A DNA stretch of 64,000 bases from CBDCWT01 sp965223305 (GTDB lineage: Bacteria; Planctomycetota; Planctomycetia; Pirellulales; Pirellulaceae), in the NCBI GenBank assembly GCA_965223305.1, contig CBDCWT010000042.1, forward strand, positions 62,001-126,000, read 5' to 3'. Shown here piece after piece: positions 18,246-28,900 of the stretch (position 1 is its first letter; each line of letters begins with the position of its first letter). The translations under genes and the position numbers were made by a program. Under the pieces are notes generated by a model. It was given only the letters and a program-made list of their open reading frames with translations. It had not been told where the DNA came from and did not search any database.

Positions 18246-19004
18246 GCGAGTCGATTTTACTCTGATCCGAACAATCCGCGCTGGGGTGCGGTCGTTCTTC
18301 CCGAGCGATCGCACTTTCAGCCACCAAACACTGACGGAGAACCACATCGACCCGTCAGCCTAAAACCGTCGTGACCAGCTACTCCAGTTTTCACAACAAT
18401 TCGGCAAACCTACCTGCTAAGCCGCCAATATCTCTACCGCCGTAATTCGGCAAAAAGTGCGACCGCAATTCGGTCGGTAACAATTCGCAACGACCTGCCG
18501 ATGAAGGTGACGATTCTGCGGCTCGGCGAGCACGGTCCGATCTCCAAGCAGATCGAAGGCTACTTCCGCTTTCTCTGTCCCGCCTGTGAAGAGCTGCGAG
18601 CCACCGTCAACCCCCGCAATAATTTGGCGCACTGCTTCTGCTGTGGCCGCAATTGGAACAATATCGACTTGTTGATCGCGCTCGGCTGGGACTTCCTGCC
18701 GGCTGTCGACCTGTTGGAGCAATGGCTCCGGCAACACCAGGACCGTCGCAGCAGGTCACAACCATGAGCGAGTCGATTTTACTCTGATCCGAACAATCCG
18801 CGCTGGGGTGCGGTCGTTCTTCCCGAGCGATCGCACTTTCAGCCACCAAACACTGACGGAGAACCACATCGACCCGTCAGCCTAAAACCGTCGTGACCAG
18901 CTACTCCAGTTTTCACAACAATTCGGCAAACCTACCTGCTAAGCCGCCAATATCTCTACCGCCGTAATTCGGCAAAAAGTGCGACCGCAATTCGGTCGGT
19001 AACA
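17961..19004. repeat. 522-bp tandem duplication covering the CHC2 gene and subterminal DNA
   Basis: The unit 17961-18482 is repeated at 18483-19004, by eye without differences. The junction lies at an AATTCG sequence. The unit contains most of the CHC2 gene plus about 240 bases of right-end DNA with several AATTCGG motifs. Confidence 0.93.
18501..18767 (+). CDS. Second, N-terminally shortened CHC2 zinc-ribbon copy
   Basis: Identical to the preceding CHC2 protein from its Met17 onward, so 88 aa starting MKVTILRLGEHGPISK and retaining all four zinc-ligand cysteines. The first 16 residues and the normal Shine-Dalgarno were not included in the duplication, so translation would depend on the internal ATG at 18501. 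It may be silent. The lack of divergence indicates a recent event or gene conversion. Confidence 0.6.
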   Translation: MKVTILRLGEHGPISKQIEGYFRFLCPACEELRATVNPRNNLAHCFCCGRNWNNIDLLIALGWDFLPAVDLLEQWLRQHQDRRSRSQP

Positions 19005-19060
19005 AATCACAATTCGGCAGGGAACAGCCCCAAAGTACGATCGGAGCGGGGTACGTAACA
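19005..19060 (-). repeat. Right terminal inverted repeat of element 2
   Basis: Perfect reverse complement of 14653-14708, ending GTACGTAACA. Just inside it are AATTCGG motifs near 18920, 18966, 18990 and 19011 that probably serve as transposase-binding sites. The 19061-19241 stretch outside holds nothing I recognise. Confidence 0.95.
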
Positions 19061-19241
19061 ACCAACACGCGTCACGAATTCCGCGGGCCTGGTGAGCGGC
19101 GATTTGAACTAGCGCCGGTCGGCCCGCGGTCCGAGCGTTCGAGAGAAGAAACCGCCGTGGTGGCCACCCCTTACTTAGGTCATGTCGTTTCGCGAATCAG
19201 CGAACTGAAGCTAGACACACGTTATATGAACGCCTCTCCCC

Positions 19242-19958
19242 CTAACAAACTGCCTGCGTCTCCTCCAGCTCGTGGCGAGCCAACACAAATTCAGTCGTAC
19301 TCGTTTTCTGTTCAAGGCGGTCCACAGCCGATCTGAAGCACGTTTTAGCGACAGCTTCACAATCCGACTCGACGTTCTTTGCTCCACGGTAAAAGTCAAG
19401 CCGACAAAACTCGTCAGGCTGGCGCAGAGGATGCTGTTTGAGTAGTTCCTTTGTGACTACACCTTCATCGGAGTCATTCAGCAAGAATCGGCCTAAAGGG
19501 GCTGGCCAGTTCTTTGCCCAACCGGTGTTCAGTTTCTGTGCAATCAGACTAGCAGACTCCTGCTTCACCGCGCCGTCGGATAAGCGGATACCCGCATAGT
19601 ACAACAGCAATGCAGGCGTCATGTTTTTCGCGCCGTCACCGTAGTTGCACTGTAAAGCCTCTTTCCAAAGGCAAACAGATTTCTCGACGTTACCTAAAAG
19701 CCAATGTGCTGCCCCCAGTTCGCAAAAGTCGACACTGTTCTGCATGTCGGGTGAAATCACATCGATCAACTGCTCGAAGTGCTCGATGGCTTGCGTGACT
19801 TGCCCAGCCCGCAAGAGTGCTACCGACAGGTTGCGGAACTCGTACGGATTCGGGCTAGCCAAGAGGGCTTCTCTGTACGACAAACGCGACGCGATTACAG
19901 ACTCGTAGTCTCGCCGACGCATGATTGAAACATAATCATCGCCAGGAAATACGGACAT
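19242..19958 (-). CDS. TPR-like protein, candidate immunity partner of the RHS toxin
   Basis: A 238-aa soluble protein with no signal peptide. It starts at ATG 19958 (TTG 19964 is possible), only 9 bases after the stop of the giant RHS gene, so translation is probably coupled. Helical repeats of TPR type are visible: SYREALLASPNPYEFRNLSVALLRAGQVTQAIEHFEQL, then CELGAAHWLLGNVEKSVCLWKEAL, then ALLLYYAGIRLSDGA. There is no catalytic motif. In polymorphic toxin loci the gene directly after the toxin usually encodes immunity. That placement, not homology, is the reason for this call. It may instead be an unrelated TPR protein. Confidence 0.55.
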   Translation of the reverse strand: MSVFPGDDYVSIMRRRDYESVIASRLSYREALLASPNPYEFRNLSVALLRAGQVTQAIEHFEQLIDVISPDMQNSVDFCELGAAHWLLGNVEKSVCLWKEALQCNYGDGAKNMTPALLLYYAGIRLSDGAVKQESASLIAQKLNTGWAKNWPAPLGRFLLNDSDEGVVTKELLKQHPLRQPDEFCRLDFYRGAKNVESDCEAVAKTCFRSAVDRLEQKTSTTEFVLARHELEETQAVC

Positions 19959-19967
19959 GGTCAACGA

Positions 19968-22900
19968 CTACCTAAAAACATAAATGTTATCAAAGTCAAT
20001 CACGCCGCTCCCTGGCTCGTAGAAAAACACCCCGGCAGGACCACTCGGCCAGTTTTGCAGCTGATTCATAAAACTCCAGAAACCGGATTCAGTCCCCGGT
20101 TTTAGGTCCGCGAAATCAAAGCCTGGATCGTCTCCTCCTACGACTACAACATCCGGGCCTCTCTGGCCAGGACCTACGTTAAACTCAAATTCAGTACCTG
20201 GGAATTTAACCTGTATGCCCGCCGGCACATCTTGGTGTACTGCAGTTCCGAAATCACGCACCGCGGAGTTACTCGGAACAAAATCTCGGTTGACAACCGG
20301 TAACTGATTTGGCAGATCACAGGCCCGTGCGCATTTTATGCGTCCTCGTGTGGCTCTGTGTGCATCTCCAATCGCGTCGCCGATGTTGCCCGCGGTATCA
20401 GCTATTCTGCCGACATTCCGGCCTGCGACTTTCCGCTGCCAAACAACCACCTCACCAACAAAATCGAGGATCGGAGCAAGCTCCAAAGTGGCATACAACA
20501 ACTTCAGGAAGCGCTGCCATGCGGTGAGCGGGGGAGCCTCCGTATCGAGCATGTTCCTACCGGTGATGCCCTCAGCCAGGTCCAGGATCCACCCGATGCC
20601 ACTCAAGTCTGCGAACGTACGAAGCCCTTCCTCTCCAATCGAAGGGTCGATGCTGTTGTTGTATTGCTCTACCGTCGGCCGCATATCAGGCTGGTCCGAA
20701 AGACTCTGCATGATATCGCCTCTGGTTGCCGCCCCATCAGGATCCGTCGAGGACGTGCTCTCATTCCCCACATATCGATAAAGGTTCGCATCACCCGCAT
20801 TGAACCCGATCGGATCCTCACTCATCCACCGCCCCACCGCGGGATCGTACCAACGGGCGCGGTTGTACTGCAGATCGACGTCCTCGTCCCAGTCGCGGCC
20901 TGTGTAGGCGAACAGAAAATCGACGTTCTCGGGCGTCGAACTGCCGCCGTCAACCTGATTGCCAAAGGCGTCGTAGATGACGTGATTCTGAACCACACGG
21001 GAACTGTCCACGACGTCGCGGACACTGCCCAAATGGTCAGACAGCGGCCAGTAAACGTCGCCTTCCTCCGAAGGCATCGTGACTTGCTCGTCCGCCAGGA
21101 TCATGTCGATCATCGGACCGTGCAGGTAGCGGTGCGATAGCGTATGGGGCAACGAACCGTCGCCGTCGGTGTCCGTGAACTCGACGGTGATGTGCGGTCC
21201 GTCGTAGACCCAAGTTGTCGCCTCATCGAAAACCTGGTCCCCATCGATATCCAGCCGTTTGCCGATCCGTCGATTGAAAACGTCGTACGTGTAGTCGACC
21301 CGCTGCAAGAGCGTGGTACCGTTGTAGTCGCGCACCGAAACAAGCCGATTGCGATGGTCCCAATCGTACTCGGTGGACGCGCTGCCTGCCGTCCTTTTGG
21401 TACGGTTGCCCTCGGCGTCATACTCATAAGTGTATACCCCGTCGGACTCCAGCTGGTTGTCGCTGGCAGTCGTGTACGTCTGCCCGTTGCCCGATGTGCG
21501 GTTGCCATTGCCGTCGTAGAGGTAGTCTTCACCCGTACCACTGAACGGCAGGAAAGGTGCTGTGACACCGCTGCCATGATTGTAATCAGCGGTTTGGAGC
21601 TGATCGCGTTGATCGTAGCTGTAGGTCACCTCAAACTCGTCCCGCCAGGAACCCATTGACTCCAGCCGATTACCCTTGTCGTAGTCTAGCAAGTAGGCTG
21701 CGATACGAGTCGGATCCGAGGCAGCGTTGTCCGAGAACGTACCGTCCCAGGTCGTGGCGTTCGCGGCACGCGAGTGCGTGATATCGGTCACGCGCCCCGC
21801 TTTGTCATAACCAAAGATGCTCTCCGCTACCAGTTGACCGCTGGTGGGCAATGCGTCGGCATAACGTGTGATGTGGGTCATCTGGCTCGCCGCATCGTAC
21901 TGGAAGCTGACGTGCTTGGCAGCGACTTGATGTCCCTGCTGCGTTAGGCTAGTAAGCCGATATATGTCATCATACACGTAAGTCGTGACAAAGTCGTCCT
22001 CGCTAACTTCGCTGACGCCGCTTCCCAAATTAGCCGAAAACACCAAGCGGTTGCCGATCGAGTCATAGTCACGGGTAAAGACAAGCGGCTCCAACAGGCG
22101 GTCATGCTGCTGGGTCTCCAAAATGACCCGGTCCAGGTTGTCGTACTGCATCGTGTAGTTGGCCGCTTCGGCTGAGTCGGTAGCCGTAAGCAGGTTGTCG
22201 ACTAAATCGTAAGTGAACGCAAATGTGCGGCCATCGTCCCATTGCTCCCCGGTCACCCGGTAAAGATCGTCGTAGTTGTAGGTGATCACGCGGCCGTTGT
22301 TGTCGTTGGATTCGCGGAGATTACCCACCGCATCGTACAGGTAGTTGCGATGATGGTCCGGATCGGGGTCCCGATGATCGGTCTCCACAAAGGGGCGGTC
22401 GAGTTCGTCGTAATCCCATGTCGTCACGTGGCCTACGGCATCCGTGAGGGACGTCAGATTGTTGACCAGGTCGTAGGCGTAGGCCGTCTCGTCCAGCTCT
22501 TCATCGATGCTTTTGGTCTTGCGGAAGAGATGATCGTACTCGTAGCCCATCGCGTTGCCCAGCGCATCGGTACTCTCCAGCATGTTGCCCACCGAGTCGT
22601 ACAAGTAGTCGATGGTCGGCGACTCTTCGCCACCGGGCGTGTCGTCGGGGTCGTGTGGAGTGACCTTGGTCACTCGGCCCATTTTGTCGTACTGGTAGGT
22701 TGTATCGCGGCTGAGCGGATCGATCACCTGCTCGAGCTGGTTGGCGTCATCGTATTGGTAAATCGTGGTGATATTGAGCGGCTGCTTGACTTTCTCCAGT
22801 CGCGCCTTTTGGTCGTACTCGTAGTTTGTGGTATTTCTGAGGGCGTCCGTGGTGACCCGCAGTTGGCTGTCGTCGAAGTACTCAAAGAAGGAAAGCGGCT

Positions 22901-25900
22901 GGACGCCATCGACATCAGCGGGTTCGGCGACGTAGAACGTGCGGCCCAAGAAGTCGATTTGCGTTTCGCTCATGCGCTGCTCGGCGTCGGTCATCTGCTG
23001 GATCCAACCGAAATCGGCGTCGAAATACGCGTACTTTATCTGGGGTCGGTTCGAACTACCGTCCGGTGCCGGTTCGAGCGTGAGGATCGGCCGGTTCCAG
23101 TTGTCGTAACGGAAATCAGTGGTCTGGCCCAGTGAATCGGTGGTGGACCAAAGGTTGCCCAAGTTGTCGTAGACGAACGTGGTAACGGGCCGGTAGTAGC
23201 TGTCTGGATTGCCGGACTCTTCCGTCAGCACTTCGCCGGGAACCGACTTTAGGGAGGCGTTGGTGCCGGTGATCAATAACCGCGGCTCGGTAACCTTGTC
23301 CAGCCGGTCGAGCTTGTCGTACTCGAAGTCCGTGGTCCGTCCTTCCGGATCGGTCACCGACTCAAGGTTGTTGTTACCATCGTAGCTGCTGTAGTGAGTG
23401 ATGGGCCGGCCGCTCCACAGCGTTTCATTCTGAGCGGCGTCCCAATCGGTCGGCAGAGAGGTGACGTTGCAGCTGGTGTCGGTGGTGTTTTGGCTCGGTT
23501 TCGGGTCCACTTGCCACACCAGGCGATCTCTCGTGTCGTAATAGTAGCAGGTGGTGTGGTTGGTGGTGGTTCCAGAGCCGCGGGAGTCGTGGTTGATGAG
23601 CTCCATGCTGGCGACGTTACCGAAGGCATCGTATTTGTACTCGGTCACCAAGGGCAGCTGGTCCTGCCCCGCACCTGTCCCATCCGGATCGGGGGTGGTT
23701 ATTTTCACCAGGCGGTCCAGATTGTCGTAGACGTAGAGTGTCTCCCGACCGATCTCGTCGGTGTACTTGCTCAGATTCCCGTTGTCGTCGTATTCGTAGA
23801 ACACTTGGTGGTCGAGATGGCCTTTGGCGTACGTGATCGACTTCAGCAATCCGACGGCTCCGGCGGGTACGGTCCCGGTGGGATAGTATTCGTACTCTGT
23901 CGTTAAGAAGACGTCCGGAGCTATGCCACGGCCCGTTTTGACGGACATGGTCTTGACCATTCCGGCGGGCACATTGTCTGCCGCGGTGGTATACGTGTAG
24001 TTGATGACCTGATCGGGAGGCGGGACAAAGGACGGATCGGAGCCGCTGCCGCCACTGGTCGGCTCCTGGTTCAGGTGGTTAGCGATCACCACGGCATCCT
24101 CAGCACTCAGCACGCCGTCGCCGGTGGTATCGGTATAGCCACTTTCGGGATCCTTGCCAGAGTCCACCGACCCGATTCCGTCAGCGCCTTCGTCAATAAC
24201 GTTCTGAAAATCGTCGTTGTCCTCGTTGCCGTCCCCATCGACATCCAGCTTTCTGAGCGGATTCTTGAAGCCACCGGCCGCCGTGATCGGAGCGCGGTTG
24301 GGCGGAGCATCGGCCGGCGAAGTGTCCTCGCTGGCCGTCAGATCGCCGTTCGCCTGCACCGTATAGGTGCTGCTTTGGTTGAGCTCGTTGGTGTAGGAGG
24401 TGGGACGCGTGAGCGTGTGGCCGGACCAGCTGCGAGTAAAGGGCTGTGGCGTGCCCAAGTCGGGTAAGGTCTGGCCGGTGACGTTCCGGAAACCATCGTA
24501 GGTGTAGCTGGTGACCTGCGGTAGAAGATCACCATTAAATGTCTGCAACTGCGGATCATCGACGTCGTCGCGGTTGCTAAAGTCGTCCGGATCGGCGGTT
24601 GTGCTGACAAGGATCTCACCGTTGTCGGACGTGTAATTACCGTGAGTGTCACGTAACCACTTCCTCACGAAATTAGACGTCTGACCGTGCTGGTCGGTAT
24701 ACTCCCACACACGCCCCCGGTGATCCAGCACGGTTTCGCTGGAATGGCCGCGGCCGTCCTTGACCTCCGTCTTGTTATCGAAGTCCATGAACAGCGGCCG
24801 TGTGGTGGACCACGTTTTGGACACGTCCGGCAAGGCCTCACCCTGTCGGAACTCGATAAGCTCAAACTTTGATTGATCCGGCCAGGTGATGAAATCGAGC
24901 CTTCGCCAATCCCGCCCATAGCCAAAATCGAGCGTTTTATAGTCGAAGTCAGTAACCTGGTCGGCGCTGCCCGGACTGTTCGCATGGCGGGTGATCTTGG
25001 TGAGCCGGTCCTGGCTATCGAAGTCAAACGTGTCTTGGGGCTGCGGCCCCACATCGAAACCGGGGTCCGGATCCGGGTAGAGCACGTCGATCTCGCGCGT
25101 GTTCGTATCGTAGTCGACCTTCGTGACCCGGCCCGCAAAATCGGTGATAGTCAGCGTATCGACACTGCCCAATGTGCTGTAGGCCAGTAGCGTTTCACGG
25201 TCCTGCGGATTCTTGATCTTCGTAAGCTGACCCTGGCCATCGTAATAGAACTTGGTCTCGTTACCGTTGCGGTCAGTCGTGCTGTAGTGACTGCCAGCGG
25301 GCCAGGTGTCGGTCCCGTCGTTGTAGCTGTTGATGGCAAAACGGTCTTCGTTGCCGTAGCGGTCCTTGAGGACGTAGAAATTGGTCTCGGTTTCCAAGGT
25401 CGTAACCGACTCGGCGGGAGTCGAGTAGGTCCCCGCGGTCTCTTCGTAGAACGAAACCGAATTGTCACCGCGGATGACCGCGACGCCGTCCTCCTGGGCC
25501 GGGGCGCCGCTAGTCTTGACCAACACGGAGGCGTCGATGATCTGTTTCAAGAAGGGGAAAGCCAGACCAGGCGCTACGTCGTTGTTCTTCCAACGATTGA
25601 TTACGAAGTGCGATGTTTGCACTTCCCACAGCTCGGGGCCCCCAACTTCCTCGCCAATCAACTTCACCCGGTAGGAACCCGTGTCGAGCCCCTTGACATC
25701 CAAGGGCACGGCAAAGGCGATGGCATCCTCGGCGTAGTTCGATGTATCGAGTGTGAAGGTCAGCGGCGTCGGCAAGTCGTCATGCACTGGGTACGTGTTG
25801 TCCCAATCATCCACCTCCACCTTAACGTTAATCGTGTTGGGCCAGTTGCCGGTTGGCTTCTCGAATTGACCGCGGACGACCGGCTGCGTGCCGTGGGTTC

Positions 25901-28900
25901 CCTGGCCCAAGAAGTCCAAGAAGCCGGGCACGATCGGTACAACCGGGGCGCCACTTTGCAAGTCGACGTCGATACCACCCGGTGTGCAGACCAGGCACTC
26001 GTTGTCCGGTTCGGCGTCAATTTCGATCTCGGCCTTCGAGATCGAAGCCAGCGTGTTGTCGTGGATGGTGATTGTCTCGACATCGGGAAACCGATGCCAG
26101 TCCTGAGCCTCATTCTGGTACGCCTCGACTTGGGCATAGACGTACTCGTTGCTTTCCAAGTCCCCATCGTCTACGGGGATCACATCGATGAGCACTTCGG
26201 CGTGGCCGTTGAGGGAGAAGTAGTCCGGACCATCGGCGACCTGATAGATACCAGGTTGACCCGGGTACTGGTTGGTCTGGAGCGCGGTGGTGCCCGATTT
26301 CAGTTCATAGTCAACATCTGTTGGATCCGGTGGCGACGCGGAGCTGGCGAGGTTGCTGTCGACGATCAGCCGCAGATTCGTACACAGCAGGCTGGAACCA
26401 TCCGCGGGCCTGAGGGCAAAGCGGCCGGCCACCGTGTTGAGCTCGGTGGCATCGGCCGTATCGACTTCCAAAACAACTCCCTCAGCGTCATCGATGATGT
26501 TGACCGTCGCCGGTGTCGTGTTGGCAGCCTCGGTAATCAACTCGAATTGGACGGTTTCGGTGCCCTCGCCTTCATCTGCATCTTCTTTGGGGATCACTGA
26601 GAGCACAACGTCGGTCGTGTTGCCCGAGCCGATGTCGACCTGGATGAAACCGCTGGGTGGGTTGGGCACCAGCGTATGCGAGGAAGTGATGTAGTAGTCG
26701 GTATCCTCGAGAGCCGTGCCGGTGACCTTCAGCGTCAGAATGTTGCTAGCGACGCTGAGCCAAGATGTGACTGGTTGGATTGTCGCCGTGCCGCTGACAG
26801 CTCCGCCGCAGTAGTAGAAGCTGTCGGGCTCGTGCGCGTTGGGTGTGCTGGCCACGACTTCGAGATGTCCGGAGACGCCGTCGTCATCGGTAATCGTGAT
26901 GGGTAGGTCGGCCGTACCCAAAGCGCTAAACGTGACAGTGCTAGAGGCTTCCGCTTCGGAGTCGGGGTAAAGCCGAAGCGTAACGGTGCCGGTACGTTCG
27001 TCGGGCCCCGATTCGGACAAACGCACTCCGCGGCCGGGAGTGAGGGGGGCGCCGGTAACGAGCACATCGAAGTCTGCGGCTTCCGCTCCAGGTCCACCGG
27101 TATAGTCCCAGTTGAGGTCCACGACGCTATCACACCTCGAGGAATCTCCGCTGGCGGTGATCGTTATGTCCGTGTCCAAGTACGGACTGGCATCGCCTTC
27201 GTTGATGGAGCTGGCGCTGCTGGTGAGGGAGTAGCTACAGGCATCGTGAACATTCACTACGTGCGTTGCGGTTGCGCCGTCGATGGTGGCTGTCAACTCA
27301 ATTGTGCCAACTGACTCGGACACACTGTCAAAGAACGTCCTGAGCGTCAAAGGAGCAGGCGGGCTTGGAAAAGTGTAGGTTGTATCCGGAAGTATGTTGG
27401 GATCTGTAAGGTGCCAATCGTCGGTGTAGTCCGCACCACTTCCGGTGGTCTGCCACGAAAGTTGCATACTTCCCGAACACGTTCCTGTGTAGTCGAAGAC
27501 AAGACTCGGGAGAGCCCACCCTTCTTGGATCGTTTGCTCCCCATCAGTGCTTTGTCCGATTTCTGGGTTGCAGACGGTACTTCCAAGCTCATCATCGACA
27601 ATTGTTACGAAAATACCAGCGCCTTCATTAGGAAGTAGTTCTCCCTGCGACTCAAAATGTCCTGGACCTCTGGCAGTTACGCCGAAGCCCACCATCTCGT
27701 CAGAATGGTCGTCGTCGCTTTGCGCAAGCAAGTCAAACGATTTCGATTGCCCGTTGTCGATATGAATATTTTCGAAGTCGCTTATGCCAGTGATCGTAAA
27801 ACCGTCACTGCCAGAGTGCCCCATCTGCAACCACACCGTGCATTTTTGAGTTGAAGAGATTGTGATTGTCGATTGCGTCGTTCCACCGGTTTCATTGATC
27901 GTCCCATCGCTAGCTGTCACAGCAAGCGTCCCACACGCCGCCGATGTCGAATAGGGCACGGCCACACCCACAATCTGCAGCGTCGCCGTGTCATAGCGTA
28001 TGTCGGATTCGTCGACTGGCGTGTCCTGGCCATAGACCGTTACCACATGCGTCGGCAAATCGTCGGCCGGATCGCCACGGAAGGTGACCGTGCCGGCGTT
28101 TTCGGCTACGAGCGTCGCACTATAGAGCAGCTTCTGGCCGCTGCCGGTCGTGGCCACCACACCGGTTGCGGCCCCCGCCTCGCTCAGTACACCCGGCGTG
28201 GTGATGTCGTAGTCGCTGGCCCAGGGAAAGTCACTACTGAACTCCGGCGCGCTGACCACCGAAACCAACTCCTGGTCGAACAGCACGTCCAGGTAGGCGC
28301 TGAATACGCCTTTGGGTGCGGCCCGCTTGTCTTCGGCATACACCTCCAGAATGAACTCCTGGCCGGCGGTCGTGGTGGTCAGAACGTTGCCCAACTTGTC
28401 GACAAGCTTCAACGTGAGTTCGACATCAGCCGCAGAAGGATTCACGGTGACCAGCACATCCTTGACGATCTCGGAATGCCCGTCGCTGACAGTCACCTCG
28501 AACATCAACTCATCGGTGGCGATGTCGGGAACCGTGAAGGTGGCGGTCGCGGAGTCGGCGTTTTGCAAGGTGACGTCCGGGCCAACTACCTGTTCCCACT
28601 GGTAACTGAGCGTACCGTTGTCGAAGGTGATGTTGTTGATCTGCAGCGTGACCGTGTCGTTGATGTCGAACGTGCCGGCGGGTGTGGCGGTCGCGCTGCC
28701 CAGCGCCGCGTCATAGTCGTCTAGTACGTCCACGTCGATTGACACGAGCTTGGTCACCGTCGAGACACCGTCAGAGACGTCGACCTGGAACGTCATGGTG
28801 TAGTCGACCAGCTGATTGGGCAGCTCAGCCACGTGTGCTGTGGGACTGTCGGCATCCACGATCGGTACCAGCGGGCCGCTGGTCTGTGTCCAGAGGTAGG

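Larger units (their letters stand above)
14653..19060 (+). mobile_element. Complete Mu/Tn7-like transposon with ATPase and CHC2 gene (element 2)
   Basis: A 4408-bp element bounded by perfect 56-bp inverted repeats with TG...CA ends. Gene order: zinc-ribbon protein, DDE transposase, ExeA-like AAA ATPase, CHC2-type zinc-ribbon protein, then a partial second copy of the last gene. Transposase plus AAA ATPase plus zinc-finger protein parallels TniA/TniB/TniQ of Tn5053 and TnsB/TnsC/TniQ of Tn7. Here the third partner is a primase-like CHC2 zinc ribbon rather than TniQ. The flanking bases (CGAGG left, ACCAA right) do not show a target duplication, consistent with a later adjacent deletion that also removed the rest of element 1. 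Confidence 0.85.

Noticed and set aside
19061..19200. tRNA-like GC-rich fold near the transposon right end
   Set aside because: No TTC loop, anticodon arm or CCA-compatible acceptor could be built. No tRNA or rRNA gene is seen in the window.
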